Shown: positions 1 to 9,135, counted from the first letter of the stretch. The stretch is DNA of 64,000 nucleotides from an uncultured Sphingomonadaceae bacterium (GCA_947496865.1 CANMEE010000002.1:558001-622000); one strand, 5' to 3'. The notes: generated from the sequence alone by a model not told the origin. Translations and numbers: made by a program.

Positions 1-120
1 GGGCTTCCCTTGGGATTGCAGATCATTGGTAAGGCGCTGGACGAGCAGAGCGTGTTTAACGCCGGTCTGGCTTTGGAAGAACGGGCCGGATTTGTCGCGA
101 AACCGGAGCAGTGGTGGTGA
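1..120 (+). CDS. gatA: GatA C-terminal end (partial): glutamyl-tRNA(Gln)/aspartyl-tRNA(Asn) amidotransferase subunit A
   Basis: Only the last 39 codons are in the window, open at the left edge and ending in TGA. The peptide starts [16 protein letters not shown], the conserved C-terminal strand and helix of the amidase-signature glutaminase subunit of GatCAB, and ends in two Trp. GatCAB amidates misacylated Glu-tRNA(Gln) or Asp-tRNA(Asn). gatB starts three bases after the stop, the usual gatA-gatB order, which supports the call although the catalytic Lys-Ser-Ser triad lies outside the window. Confidence 0.85.
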   Translation, partial: GLPLGLQIIGKALDEQSVFNAGLALEERAGFVAKPEQWW

Positions 121-122
121 GT

Positions 123-1619
123 ATGACAGAATCAACATATCGTATCCAGGGCGGAACTGGCGAATGGGAGGTCGTAATCGGCCTTGAAGTCCATGCGCAG
201 ATAACCACCAACGCAAAGCTCTTTTCCGGAGCCTCTACAGAATTTGGTGCAGAACCAAATACACAGGTCAGCCTTGTCGACGCGGCCATGCCTGGAATGT
301 TGCCGGTGTTGAACAAGGAATGCGTGCGCCAAGCCGTGCGGACGGGTCTTGCTATAGATGCGCAGATCAACAAATATTCGCGTTTCGACCGTAAAAATTA
401 TTTCTATGCCGATTTGCCGCAGGGCTATCAGATATCCCAGCTTTATCATCCGATTGTGGGTGAAGGAAAAATCGAAATCTCGCTCGATGAGAAAGATCCC
501 GACGCGCACGGCAAGACCATTGGCGTTGAACGTATCCATATCGAGCAGGATGCGGGCAAGCTGATGCATGATCAGCATCCGACGATGAGCTATGTTGATC
601 TCAATCGCTGCGGTGTGGCCTTGATGGAAATTGTGTCCATGCCGGACATGACATCGCCCAAGGAAGCAGCGGCTTATGTCCGTAAGCTAAGATCTATTCT
701 TCGCTATGTAGGAAGCTGTGATGGCAATATGGAACAGGGTTCCATGCGCGCCGACGTGAATGTTTCGGTTCGGAAGCCGGGCGATGAATTGGGCACGCGG
801 ACAGAAACCAAAAACGTCAATAGCTTGCGCTATATTCAGCAAGTCATTGAATATGAAGCCCAGCGTCAGGTTGATGTGATCGAAAGCGGTGGCGATATTG
901 TTCAGGAAACCCGGCTTTTTGATCCGGACAAGAACGAAACCCGGTCGATGCGCTCCAAGGAAGACGCGCATGATTACCGCTATTTCCCCGATCCGGATCT
1001 GTTGCCGTTGGAACTGGAAGATGATTTCATCTTTGATTGCAAAGCCAGTCTGCCGGAACTTCCCGATGAAAAACGGGCGCGGTATAAGAATGTTCTCGGG
1101 CTCAGCGCCTATAATGCCGCCGTTCTCACGGCAGAGCATGAGACCGCTATATGGTTCGAAGAATTACTCGAGACCACCGATGAACCGGAGAAAATCGCTA
1201 GCTCTGCGGCCAACTGGCTAACTTCTGAGCTATTTGGCGCACTGAATAAAATGGGATTGTCCATCGAAAAAAGTCCGGTTTCTCCACAGCAGGCGGCTGA
1301 GCTTCTAGGCCTTGTCGCAGATGGCACGATTTCGGGCAAAATCGCCAAACAAGTATTTGAGATCATGCTCGAAACCGGCGATGGCGCAGCTAAAATCGTC
1401 GAAGAAAAGGGATTGAAGCAGGAATCTGATACCGGCGCGATCGAGAAAGTGATCGCTGACGTCATGGCGGCAAATGAAGATAAGGTTGCGCAATATCGTG
1501 GCGGCAAGGACAAATTATTCGGTTTCTTCGTCGGGCAGACGATGAAAGCAATGCAAGGCAAAGCCAATCCACAAGTTGTCAATGAACTGCTCAAAAAGAC
1601 GCTCGGTCCTGCTGGGTAA
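123..1619 (+). CDS. gatB: GatB, Asp-tRNA(Asn)/Glu-tRNA(Gln) amidotransferase subunit B
   Basis: 498 residues, normal length. GatB binds misacylated tRNA and carries the ATP-dependent kinase/transamidase site of GatCAB in the cytoplasm. Visible hallmarks are [11 protein letters not shown] near the start, [19 protein letters not shown], the signature [10 protein letters not shown] and a C-terminal YqeY-like helical domain ending in [11 protein letters not shown]. In-frame GTG codons begin at 111 inside the end of gatA. I choose ATG 123 because it directly precedes the conserved region and the gene then follows gatA without overlap. A tRNA gene follows about 115 bases downstream. Confidence 0.95.
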   Translation: MTESTYRIQGGTGEWEVVIGLEVHAQITTNAKLFSGASTEFGAEPNTQVSLVDAAMPGMLPVLNKECVRQAVRTGLAIDAQINKYSRFDRKNYFYADLPQGYQISQLYHPIVGEGKIEISLDEKDPDAHGKTIGVERIHIEQDAGKLMHDQHPTMSYVDLNRCGVALMEIVSMPDMTSPKEAAAYVRKLRSILRYVGSCDGNMEQGSMRADVNVSVRKPGDELGTRTETKNVNSLRYIQQVIEYEAQRQVDVIESGGDIVQETRLFDPDKNETRSMRSKEDAHDYRYFPDPDLLPLELEDDFIFDCKASLPELPDEKRARYKNVLGLSAYNAAVLTAEHETAIWFEELLETTDEPEKIASSAANWLTSELFGALNKMGLSIEKSPVSPQQAAELLGLVADGTISGKIAKQVFEIMLETGDGAAKIVEEKGLKQESDTGAIEKVIADVMAANEDKVAQYRGGKDKLFGFFVGQTMKAMQGKANPQVVNELLKKTLGPAG

Positions 1620-1733
1620 TTGAACGAGGTAAATTTGCGGCGTGAACGCGCAAAGCGGGCTTGCCCTTTGGGCATTGATCCGCTAGGCGCACGCGTCAAT
1701 CAAAATTCGATAGGGTTTGACGGTGGAACTCGT

Positions 1734-1818
1734 GCGGGCGTGGCGGAATTGGTAGACGCGCCAGATTTAGGTTCTGGTATCTTAGGGTGTGGGGGTTCGA
1801 GTCCCTTCGCCCGCACCA
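1734..1818 (+). tRNA. tRNA-Leu, anticodon TAG
   Basis: An 85-base cloverleaf. The 7-bp acceptor stem pairs gcgggcg (1734-1740) with cgcccgc (1808-1814), and an encoded CCA lies at 1816-1818. The anticodon arm is ccaga-TTTAGGT-tctgg, giving anticodon TAG. The T arm is ggGTTCGAGtcc. The enlarged variable region between anticodon and T arms is the class II form expected of tRNA-Leu. It reads CUN codons, chiefly CUA. It lies alone between gatB and tig. Confidence 0.95.
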
Positions 1819-1871
1819 AATTCACCGAAAACAGGTCGAAACAGAAATTATGAAGGCATTAAAGGATAATC

Positions 1872-3410
1872 ATGCAGATTGTTGAAACGCTGAACGAAGG
1901 TCTCAAACGGGCCTATGACATCAAAATCTCCGCGAAGGACATTGAAACCCGCGTGGATAATGAGGTCAAGAAAATGGCCCCGCAAGTCAACATGCCCGGT
2001 TTCCGCAAAGGCAAAGTGCCGGCGAATCTGGTTCGCAAGATGCACAATGATGCTCTTTTGCAGGACGCCTTGAGCAGCACGGTTCAGGAAAGCGTTGAAA
2101 AAACCATCACTGACAACAAACTGCGTCCAGCGATGCAGCCTAGTGTGACGCTAGCTGACGGTTATGAAGCTGGTAAAGATGCCGAAGTTAAGGTTGAGCT
2201 TGAAATTCTTCCCGACGTTCCGACGCCGTCAGTGGATGGTATCAAATTGGAGCGTCTTCAGGTTGAAGCAGACGAAAAGACAGTTCAGGAGTCACTCGAC
2301 AAATTTGCCGAGAGCCAGAAACAGTTTGAAACTGCTGCAAAAAGCCACAAAGCGAAGATTGGTGACCAGTGTCTGATCGACTTTGAAGGCAAAGTGGACG
2401 GCGTGCCATTTGACGGCGGCAAAGGCGAAGGCATGGCGATTGAGCTGGGCTCTGGCCGCTTGATCCCGGGCTTTGAAGACCAACTCGTTGGCAAGAAAGC
2501 CAATGACGAAGTTCTCGTGAAAGTTACTTTCCCTGAAGATTACAACGTCGAAACCCTCAAGGGTAAAGATGCGACCTTTGATGTTGTCATCGGTGAAGTG
2601 CAGACAGCCAAGGCGTCCAAGGCCGACGATGAAATGGCGAAAGCCATGGGCCTTGAAGGTCTCGAACAGCTTACCGAATTGTTGAAAGGCCAGATTGAGC
2701 AAGAGCTTAATGGTCTGACCCGCACACATATGAAGCGCAAATTGCTCGACCAATTGGCGGCCTCGCATGATTTTGACGTGCCGCCAACTATGGTGGAAGC
2801 GGAATTTAACCAGATCTGGCAACAGCTGGAGCAGGAAGCGGCTCAGGAAGAAGATCCGGAGAAGGCCAAGAAGGAAATGGAAGACGAAAAAGACGAGTAT
2901 CGCGACATCGCTGTTCGTCGCGTTCGTCTTGGATTGCTTCTCTCTGAAATTGGCCAGGCCAATGGTGTGGAAGTCAGTCAGCAGGAAATGTCCATGCTGA
3001 TCCAGCAGGCAGCCCAACAATATCGCGAAGAAGATCGTCAGCGGTTCGTTGAATATATTCAACAGGACGCCATGGCAGCAGCCCAGCTTCGTGCGCCTAT
3101 GTATGAAGACAAGGTTGTCGACTTCCTGTTCGACAAAGCAGAGATTACCGACAAAAAGGTAACCCGCGAGCAGCTCGAAGCTGCGATTGAGGAAGAAGAC
3201 GAAGCTGAATCTAAGCCTGCCAAGAAAAAGGCATCGGCAAAGAAAGCGGCTGCGAAAAAACCTGCGGCCAAGAAGCCAGCTGAGAAAAAACCTGCCGCGA
3301 AAGCCGCACCAGCGAAAAAAGCAGCTGCTAAAGCGCCTGCGAAAAAGGCACCGGCTAAAAAGCCAGCAGCCAAAAAACCCGCTGCTAAAAAGCCTGCCGC
3401 AAAAAAATAA
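1872..3410 (+). CDS. tig: Trigger factor, ribosome-bound chaperone and prolyl isomerase, with a long Lys/Ala/Pro tail
   Basis: 512 residues. Trigger factor docks at the ribosomal exit tunnel and shields nascent chains. The N-terminal ribosome-binding signature MPGFRKGKVP is at about 42-51. The FKBP-type isomerase domain starts at about 155 (GDQCLIDFEGKVDG, then FEDQLVG), and the C-terminal helical arms follow. The family is usually 430-470 residues. Here about 65 extra residues at the end consist almost only of Lys, Ala and Pro (AKKPAAKKPA-type repeats), resembling histone H1 tails and strongly basic. The gene precedes the clpP/clpX genes, the common tig-clpP-clpX neighbourhood, but a terminator and an opposed clpP-like gene intervene. 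Confidence 0.96.
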   Translation: MQIVETLNEGLKRAYDIKISAKDIETRVDNEVKKMAPQVNMPGFRKGKVPANLVRKMHNDALLQDALSSTVQESVEKTITDNKLRPAMQPSVTLADGYEAGKDAEVKVELEILPDVPTPSVDGIKLERLQVEADEKTVQESLDKFAESQKQFETAAKSHKAKIGDQCLIDFEGKVDGVPFDGGKGEGMAIELGSGRLIPGFEDQLVGKKANDEVLVKVTFPEDYNVETLKGKDATFDVVIGEVQTAKASKADDEMAKAMGLEGLEQLTELLKGQIEQELNGLTRTHMKRKLLDQLAASHDFDVPPTMVEAEFNQIWQQLEQEAAQEEDPEKAKKEMEDEKDEYRDIAVRRVRLGLLLSEIGQANGVEVSQQEMSMLIQQAAQQYREEDRQRFVEYIQQDAMAAAQLRAPMYEDKVVDFLFDKAEITDKKVTREQLEAAIEEEDEAESKPAKKKASAKKAAAKKPAAKKPAEKKPAAKAAPAKKAAAKAPAKKAPAKKPAAKKPAAKKPAAKK

Positions 3411-3425
3411 CCTTCAACCTATAAA

Positions 3426-3470
3426 ACTAGCCGGGACATGCGTGACATGTTCCGGCTAGTGACATTTTTC
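3426..3470. terminator. Bidirectional intrinsic terminator between tig and the opposed clpP-like gene
   Basis: A perfect 15-bp stem, including one G-T pair, pairs 3426-3440 with 3446-3460 around the 5-base loop cgtga. A T-rich run (gacattttt) follows on the plus strand. It lies between convergent genes and can serve both. Confidence 0.85.
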
Positions 3471-3477
3471 ATCAACG

Positions 3478-4089
3478 TTAAACGCTGACTTCGCTCGCTT
3501 TGTTGATGACGGTCCCGAGAATGCCATATTCCTTGGCTTCATCGGTAGACATCCAGTAATCGCGATCAATATCTGTGAGTACGCGATCGAGTTTTTGACC
3601 GGTCGCCTCGGCTATTTTCTGAGCGATTCGCTCCCGCATTTTGACGATTTCCTCGGCCTGAATGGCGATATCAGAGGCTTTACCACCTGCTCCGCCAGAA
3701 GGTTGATGGATAAGAAAGCGTGTATTGGGTAGACAAAACCGCTGTTTTGCCGGGACGCCGAGGAAAATATGAGTTGCTATACTAGCCACCCAACCTGTTC
3801 CGATCACCGCCACTGGCGCACTGATATAATCAATAAGGTCGTGGATGGTATCGCCCGATTCCACATGTCCACCCGGAGAGTTAATGAGCAACCGGATGGG
3901 CTCGTCGCTGATATGATCAAGATATAGCATTTGCGCAGAGACTCGCTCCGCCAGTTTTTGATCAACACCGCCAAATAGCATAACCGTGCGGGTTTCCAGC
4001 AACCGTTTCATCATAAAGGCCATCGGATCCGCCGTGCCATTGTCCTCTTCTGCAACAAATGTCGGGATGGACGGTGAATATGAGCTCAT
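3478..4089 (-). CDS. Divergent ClpP-family serine protease subunit (second ClpP)
   Basis: 203 residues, ClpP size. The catalytic triad appears intact: Ser in GWVASIATHIF, His in FLIHQPSGG and Asp in DIDRDYWMS. The oxyanion region INSPGGHVESGDTIHD is also kept. The active-Ser segment differs from the canonical GQAASMG found in the neighbouring clpP, and the N-terminal axial-loop region is different and longer (FVAEEDNGTADP). It is encoded opposite to the canonical clpP, 224 bases away. Inference: a paralogous subunit that forms its own tetradecamer or a mixed barrel, as in bacteria with ClpP1/ClpP2. It is unlikely to be an inactive remnant. Confidence 0.85.
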   Translation of the reverse strand: MSSYSPSIPTFVAEEDNGTADPMAFMMKRLLETRTVMLFGGVDQKLAERVSAQMLYLDHISDEPIRLLINSPGGHVESGDTIHDLIDYISAPVAVIGTGWVASIATHIFLGVPAKQRFCLPNTRFLIHQPSGGAGGKASDIAIQAEEIVKMRERIAQKIAEATGQKLDRVLTDIDRDYWMSTDEAKEYGILGTVINKASEVSV

Positions 4090-4204
4090 GAATATCTCCT
4101 AAAATGCTTGATTTGTTTCTCTTCCCTTATGCTCATAGCGGGGGGTTATTTGATGCGCAACGGCACCAAATTCCCAATATGGTCTGGAAAAAATCCTTAA
4201 CCGA

Positions 4205-4234
4205 CTTGAACATTGCAGAAGATACACCGATGTA
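4205..4234 (+). promoter_or_regulatory. Candidate heat-shock (RpoH) promoter of clpP
   Basis: CTTGAAC at 4205-4211 and CCGATGTA at 4227-4234 resemble the sigma-32 -35 (CTTGAAA) and -10 (CCCCATNT) elements. Sixteen bases separate CTTGAA from CCGATGTA. It lies about 80 bases before the clpP start. clpP is a classical heat-shock gene and rpoH is encoded at about 10 kb in the same window. The match is by eye and imperfect at the -10. Confidence 0.45.
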
Positions 4235-4244
4235 GGGCTCAACG

Positions 4245-4275
4245 GATAGGGACTCCGTTTGGTGGCGTCCCTATC
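4245..4275 (+). promoter_or_regulatory. Stem-loop in the clpP 5' leader
   Basis: An 8-bp inverted repeat, gataggga (4245-4252) and tccctatc (4268-4275), encloses a 15-base loop just downstream of the candidate heat-shock promoter, 38 bases before the start codon. There is no T-run, so it is not a simple terminator. It may stabilise the 5' end of the mRNA or be an operator. Confidence 0.4.
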
Positions 4276-4313
4276 ATCCTATATTGATTTTTCACAGAAG
4301 GCGCTAAATTACC

Positions 4314-4937
4314 ATGCATGATCCGATCGTCGACGCTCTTGTTCCCGTCGTTATTGAGCAATCCAACCGCGGAGAGCGCAGCTTTGACATTTTCTCACGG
4401 TTGCTGCGTGAACGCATTGTCTTCGTAACCGGACAGGTAGAGGACGGCATGGCCTCTATCATCACCGCCCAGCTCTTGTTTCTGGAGTCGGAAAATCCGA
4501 AAAAAGATATTTACCTGTACATTAACTCCCCTGGTGGCGTTGTTACTGCTGGCATGGCTATTCATGACACGATGCAATATATCCGTCCTCGCGTCGGTAC
4601 GGTCTGTGTTGGCCAAGCCGCTTCCATGGGCAGCTTTCTGCTGGCTTCGGGTGAGCCGGGCATGCGGATGGCGACAACCAATGCGCGTATCATGGTGCAT
4701 CAACCTTCTGGCGGCGCACAGGGCATGGCTTCTGATATTGAAATCCAAGCCAAGGAAATCTTGCGGATTCGCAGCCGGATGAACGAGCTTTATGCCAAAT
4801 ATACCGGCAAGCCGATCAAAGAGATCGAAAAAGCCATGGACCGCGATACGTTCCTTGAGGCTGACGAAGCCAAAGCGTTCGGTCTTGTCGACGAAGTCTA
4901 TGACAAACGGCCAAAGCCTGCGGAAGATGATAAATAA
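4314..4937 (+). CDS. clpP: ClpP, proteolytic subunit of ATP-dependent Clp protease
   Basis: 207 residues. Canonical ClpP, the tetradecameric serine peptidase that degrades proteins fed by ClpX or ClpA. Triad: Ser in [11 protein letters not shown], His in IMVHQPSGG, Asp in [31 protein letters not shown] is the classical substrate-groove region. The N-terminus ([14 protein letters not shown]) resembles the propeptide and axial loop of alphaproteobacterial ClpP1. clpX follows 140 bases downstream on the same strand, and the candidate heat-shock promoter lies upstream. Confidence 0.96.
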   Translation: MHDPIVDALVPVVIEQSNRGERSFDIFSRLLRERIVFVTGQVEDGMASIITAQLLFLESENPKKDIYLYINSPGGVVTAGMAIHDTMQYIRPRVGTVCVGQAASMGSFLLASGEPGMRMATTNARIMVHQPSGGAQGMASDIEIQAKEILRIRSRMNELYAKYTGKPIKEIEKAMDRDTFLEADEAKAFGLVDEVYDKRPKPAEDDK

Positions 4938-5077
4938 GGGGTTATCACGACCCTAAATGAAAATTAAGCCGCTTTTGATAGACTTATGTCTCGGTACCGA
5001 TGACGCAAAAAAAAGCGGTAGCATTTTGTATTTTGACGGTTAGATTAGATTTTCTAGCCTGTTGTTAAGGACTTTTT

Positions 5078-6349
5078 ATGACGAAATTGACGGGATCTGA
5101 TTCGAAGAGCACCCTCTACTGCTCTTTCTGCGGAAAATCCCAGCATGAAGTCCGCAAGCTTATTGCCGGACCAACTGTGTTTATTTGCGACGAATGTGTC
5201 GAACTGTGTAACGATATAATCCGCGAAGAAACCAAGGGCGCAATCACTGGCAAAAAAGATGGTGAAGTACCCACGCCACAGGAAATTTGCGACGTTCTCA
5301 ACGATTATGTGATCGGACAGGACCGGGCGAAGCGGGTTTTGTCCGTTGCGGTTCACAATCACTATAAGCGTCTCAACCATGCCGCAAAATCCGGTGACAT
5401 AGAACTTGCCAAGTCGAATATCCTGCTCGTTGGACCAACCGGCTGCGGTAAGACGTTGTTGGCGCAAACTTTGGCAAAAACCTTTGACGTACCCTTTACT
5501 ATGGCTGACGCCACGACATTGACCGAAGCCGGCTATGTTGGCGAAGATGTCGAAAATATCATTCTGAAATTGCTGCAATCTTCAGACTATAATGTTGAGA
5601 AGGCGCAACGGGGCATTGTCTATATCGATGAAATCGATAAAATCAGCCGTAAGGCAGAAAACCCATCAATCACTCGCGATGTATCGGGTGAGGGCGTTCA
5701 GCAGGCCTTGCTGAAGCTTATGGAGGGCACAACGGCCAGCGTTCCACCACAGGGCGGCCGTAAGCATCCACAGCAGGAATTTCTGCAAGTCGATACCACC
5801 AATATCCTATTCATCTGTGGCGGCGCATTTGCTGGCCTTGAAAAGATTATTGGCGACCGTCTCGAGGCGAAATCCATTGGTTTTGGTGCCCATGTATCCG
5901 CGCCGGAAGAACGCAGAATTGGTAAAACGCTTCAACAGGGCGAACCGGAAGATTTGCTGAAATTCGGTCTTATCCCTGAATTTGTTGGTCGTTTACCGGT
6001 TATAGCGACGCTCGAAGATCTTGATATTGACGCGTTGGTTACGATTTTGCAGGAACCGAAAAATGCGTTGGTCAAACAATATGCAAAATTGTTCGAACTG
6101 GAGGATGTCGCTCTGACATTCACAGAGGACGCTTTGATTGCAATCGGTAAGAAAGCGATCGAACGAAAAACCGGCGCCCGTGGCCTGCGGTCTATCGTTG
6201 AGAATATCTTGCTCGACACCATGTTCGATCTTCCCGATCTGGAAGGCGTTGACGAGATTGTCATCGATAAGGATGTCGTCGCCGGAACAAAAGACCCGAT
6301 CAAGGTTATTGCGAAGAATAGCAAAGCCAAGAAAGAAGACGCGGCTTAA
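5078..6349 (+). CDS. clpX: ClpX, ATP-dependent unfoldase of the Clp protease
   Basis: 423 residues. AAA+ unfoldase that recognises tagged substrates and threads them into ClpP. In order: the C4 zinc-binding domain (LYCSFCGKS, then [10 protein letters not shown]), Walker A GPTGCGKT at about 120, pore-1 loop GYVGEDV, Walker [11 protein letters not shown], and the ClpP-docking loop IGFGA. The sensor-2 region [12 protein letters not shown] is at the C-terminus. Start ATG 5078 follows AAGGA with suitable spacing. It is co-oriented with clpP but separated by 140 bases, which hold an imperfect long-range repeat and no clear terminator. Confidence 0.97.
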   Translation: MTKLTGSDSKSTLYCSFCGKSQHEVRKLIAGPTVFICDECVELCNDIIREETKGAITGKKDGEVPTPQEICDVLNDYVIGQDRAKRVLSVAVHNHYKRLNHAAKSGDIELAKSNILLVGPTGCGKTLLAQTLAKTFDVPFTMADATTLTEAGYVGEDVENIILKLLQSSDYNVEKAQRGIVYIDEIDKISRKAENPSITRDVSGEGVQQALLKLMEGTTASVPPQGGRKHPQQEFLQVDTTNILFICGGAFAGLEKIIGDRLEAKSIGFGAHVSAPEERRIGKTLQQGEPEDLLKFGLIPEFVGRLPVIATLEDLDIDALVTILQEPKNALVKQYAKLFELEDVALTFTEDALIAIGKKAIERKTGARGLRSIVENILLDTMFDLPDLEGVDEIVIDKDVVAGTKDPIKVIAKNSKAKKEDAA

Positions 6350-6440
6350 GCTGTTTCAATGCATTGCGGTTTAAAGACCAGGCCTTGTCTGGCGCTGTTC
6401 GCTCGTCCGCAATAAACCGAAAATGGATATTGTCAGGCGA

Positions 6441-6875
6441 TCAAAAAGAAGGCATTTTTTCGAAGTTGAAAAGCTTGTCGTCGGGAGCAATCCAATTTGC
6501 TGTTTCTGACAAATAAACGTTGGATACAGGTTCGTAGCCTGACGTGTCATCGAGTGTTGGAGCAAATATATTCACCAGTGATGGATTGCCATCGCTTTGA
6601 GCATACAATCTGGTGCCGCATTCAGAGCAGTGAAACGTCGAGACCATGTGGCCGCTCTCCGCTTGTCTTGAAAAACTGATAGTGTCCCCTGTAACAATTG
6701 CAAAGGTTTCTGCCGGAACAGAAAAGGCGGAAACAAACGGTGCTCCGCTTAACTTTTGACATGACCTACAATGGCAATTCACCGACCACACTGGCGATTG
6801 GGAACATTGATAAACGACCTTCCCACACAAGCAACGTCCATGGATCGGCAGTTTCATATTTTTCAATTGTTCCAT
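6441..6875 (-). CDS. GFA/CENP-V-fold zinc protein (glutathione-dependent formaldehyde-activating family)
   Basis: 144 residues. Zinc-ligand cysteines occur in the family pattern: GRCLCGKVVY, CHCRSCQK and FHCSECGTRLY. The fold is known from Gfa, which promotes S-hydroxymethylglutathione formation, but most members have no proven reaction, so only the fold is assigned. The start at 6875 has an AAGGAG Shine-Dalgarno seven bases upstream. It lies downstream of, and co-oriented with, the HxlR-type regulator with an 82-base gap, so the two may form one transcript. A second, different GFA protein is encoded at 36057. Confidence 0.8.
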   Translation of the reverse strand: MEQLKNMKLPIHGRCLCGKVVYQCSQSPVWSVNCHCRSCQKLSGAPFVSAFSVPAETFAIVTGDTISFSRQAESGHMVSTFHCSECGTRLYAQSDGNPSLVNIFAPTLDDTSGYEPVSNVYLSETANWIAPDDKLFNFEKMPSF

Positions 6876-6957
6876 TGCTGGTCTCCTTTGAAGCTAGCAA
6901 TAACAAATGCTCATCGCAGAGTCCGATTTATCCCGAAAGCGGACGTTAGAAACCTTG

Positions 6958-7680
6958 TCATGCACCGCGAACTGAAGCGCGAAGTTCTTCTGGCTGTATC
7001 GGGATATTGGCCAATCGACTCCGGCCGAGCAACTCGGGCAAAAGTCTGGTATATTTTTGTTCACCGAAAACTTCCAGGTCCCCGTTCGCCATCGCTTCAT
7101 CAAGGTCGGACCGTCCCAAATATATTCTGGCAAGAGTTTTGGCTGCCACGGTGATTTGCATATCGACTTCAAAATCACGATCTATGATGCATAGATCAAC
7201 CTGATCCCCTTCGAATATCAACCAGCTATTCTGGCGCTTGCTTGTTTGATCATGCAGGAAAAAGTGAATAATGAACGGGTTGGGAAGCGCGGGATGTGGG
7301 TTGGCCTTGTGGCGGATGTTCCACATTAAATGATCGCTGTCGAAATCTTCCAGCGCGGGCTCTATCCGGAGCCATTCCTGCGCCCAATCAGCCATGCTGA
7401 AAACAACCTTGCTGAGCGCTTTGCCAGCCTGCGTCAGCGTGTATCTGGTTTGATTATGGCTCGCCGATTCCGTCTTTTTGACAATGCCTGCATTCGTCAG
7501 CTCTTTCAGCCGATTGGATAGGAGGGAGCGTGACATACGTGGCACTCCTCTGCTGATATCATTGAAGGACGTATAACCGAAAACGAGTTCTCTCATCACC
7601 AGCATCGTCCAGCGCGTGCATAATATTTCCGCTGCCATTGAGAGGGGGCAATATTGACCATAGCTAGGCGCTTTACTCAT
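6958..7680 (-). CDS. HxlR-family winged-helix regulator with a C-terminal SCP2-like extension
   Basis: 240 residues from ATG 7680 (MSKAPSYGQYCPL). The open frame continues upstream, but conserved sequence begins here. The N-terminal half is a classic HxlR winged helix: CPLSMAAEILCTRW, then FNDISRGVPRMSRSLLSNRL as recognition helix and TRYTLTQAGKAL as wing. HxlR proteins are normally about 110 residues. The remaining 120 residues contain VDMQITVAAKTLARIYLG and GDLEVFGE, which resemble a sterol-carrier (SCP2) ligand pocket. It is divergent from the haloperoxidase-like gene, which it may control. Ligand unknown. Confidence 0.8.
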   Translation of the reverse strand: MSKAPSYGQYCPLSMAAEILCTRWTMLVMRELVFGYTSFNDISRGVPRMSRSLLSNRLKELTNAGIVKKTESASHNQTRYTLTQAGKALSKVVFSMADWAQEWLRIEPALEDFDSDHLMWNIRHKANPHPALPNPFIIHFFLHDQTSKRQNSWLIFEGDQVDLCIIDRDFEVDMQITVAAKTLARIYLGRSDLDEAMANGDLEVFGEQKYTRLLPELLGRSRLANIPIQPEELRASVRGA

Positions 7681-7878
7681 GTCTGCTGTCCTTCGGTTTA
7701 TAGGGCGATATCGCTGTCTGTTTGCGACAATTGGACCAGACTCGGAATATTGCCAGTACAGTAACTGTACCATGTAGTTCTACTGCAGGACTATAGCGCA
7801 TCATAAAATCGGTATAGCAACGAAACAGAGCTTAATCCTGCCACGCTTGGAAGGGTTAAAAGCCACATAGGAGTGATC

Positions 7879-9135
7879 ATGGGCAATTTGCAGAAATATA
7901 AAATTCTTTTGGTGTCGGGCGCTTTGTTTGCCCTCGGCGTGAGCGTTGAAGCCCAGGCCGACAGTGTGACGGATTGGAATATAAAGGCGCGCGATATAGT
8001 TGTTGATGCAAAATTTCCGACACCACATTCAAACCGGGCTTTGGCCATCGTGCACACGTCAATTTATGAAACCGTAAATGCCATTACAAAAAAATATCCT
8101 GCTTCGCTTGATCTAAAAGCGCCGGATGACTCATCAATAGACGCCGCTATCGCGTCAGCCGTTCGGGTTTCGTTATTCAATCTCATGCCCGACAGAGAAC
8201 GCGAGATTGAGGATGTATATGCAGAGGCTTTGGCAAAGATCGCAGATAGTGATCAAAAAACCCAAGGCGTTGCAATCGGTCGACAAGCGGCAAGCGCCGT
8301 CTGGGCCGCGCGTAAAAATGACGGCAGCCAGTCCCAGGAAACTTACAGGCCCTACACAACGGCTGGCAAATATGTTCCAACAACCATACCGGCTGTGCCG
8401 AATTGGGCAAACCGCAAGCCCTGGATGTTTTCTGACCCGACCAAATTCCGTCCGGGACCTCCGCCAAAATTAACAAGTGATGCCTGGACGCGCGACTTTA
8501 TCGAAGTCAAGAAAATGGGCAGCAAGAACAGCGAGCATCGTTCCGAAGAACAGACGAGAATGGCGAAGTTCTGGGAAGCAACTTTACCACCAATCTATCA
8601 TGGTGTTGTGCATTCTGTCGCCAATATGCCAGGACGCAACGTCACCCAAAATGCGCGCCTGTTTGCGGCCGTGACGAGGGCAACGGATGATGCCATGATC
8701 GCTGTGTTTGAGGCAAAATATCACTACGGGTTTTGGCGGCCCATAACCGCCATTCGCAACGCTGATATCGATGGCAATGAAAACACCCTGAAGGATTCAG
8801 CATGGGTTCCTTTCATTCCCACTCCGATGCATCCTGAATATCCATGCGCCCATTGCGTCGTAGCAGGAACTGTAGGCGCTATTTTAAAAGCCGAAATCGG
8901 GGAGAATGCAACGCCGGAATTGTGGACTGTCAGCTACACGGACGGCGGGGCCAGAAGGAACTGGAAGAGTGTTGACGACTTCATACAGGAAGTTTCCGAT
9001 GCGCGTATCTATGATGGCGTTCATTACCGAAGCTCTACGGATGTCGGCTCTGAGATTGGTTTGCAAATCGGAGCGCTGGCTGTCGAAACCTATTTGTCAC
9101 CGTTGAAATCATCGAACGTGACGCCAGATAAATAA
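7879..9135 (+). CDS. Secreted vanadium-dependent haloperoxidase / PAP2-superfamily protein
   Basis: 418 residues. ATG 7879 follows AGGAG by five bases, better than the in-frame GTG at 7873. A signal peptide of about 24 residues ends in VEAQA, so the protein is exported. The PAP2/vanadate-binding motifs are in order near the C-terminus: KYHYGFWRPITAIRN (Lys, Arg, Pro), EYPCAHCVVAG in place of the usual PSGH motif, and ARIYDGVHYRSSTDVG (Arg, His, Asp). Haloperoxidases oxidise halides with peroxide, while related phosphatases use the same pocket. Cys replaces Ser in the middle motif, so the chemistry cannot be decided here. The HxlR-type regulator lies divergently upstream. Confidence 0.8.
   Translation: MGNLQKYKILLVSGALFALGVSVEAQADSVTDWNIKARDIVVDAKFPTPHSNRALAIVHTSIYETVNAITKKYPASLDLKAPDDSSIDAAIASAVRVSLFNLMPDREREIEDVYAEALAKIADSDQKTQGVAIGRQAASAVWAARKNDGSQSQETYRPYTTAGKYVPTTIPAVPNWANRKPWMFSDPTKFRPGPPPKLTSDAWTRDFIEVKKMGSKNSEHRSEEQTRMAKFWEATLPPIYHGVVHSVANMPGRNVTQNARLFAAVTRATDDAMIAVFEAKYHYGFWRPITAIRNADIDGNENTLKDSAWVPFIPTPMHPEYPCAHCVVAGTVGAILKAEIGENATPELWTVSYTDGGARRNWKSVDDFIQEVSDARIYDGVHYRSSTDVGSEIGLQIGALAVETYLSPLKSSNVTPDK

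Noticed and set aside
1620..1853. Open reading frame of 77 codons after gatB
   Set aside because: It runs straight through the tRNA-Leu gene; the tRNA explains the sequence.
3059..3373. Antisense frame of 104 codons rich in Ala/Phe opposite the tig tail
   Set aside because: It is the mirror of the Lys/Ala repeats, with no ribosome site or homology.
4950..5030. Repeat ccgctttt / aaaagcgg between clpP and clpX as a terminator
   Set aside because: The arms are about 40 bases apart with no T-run in place; clpX probably is at least partly co-transcribed.
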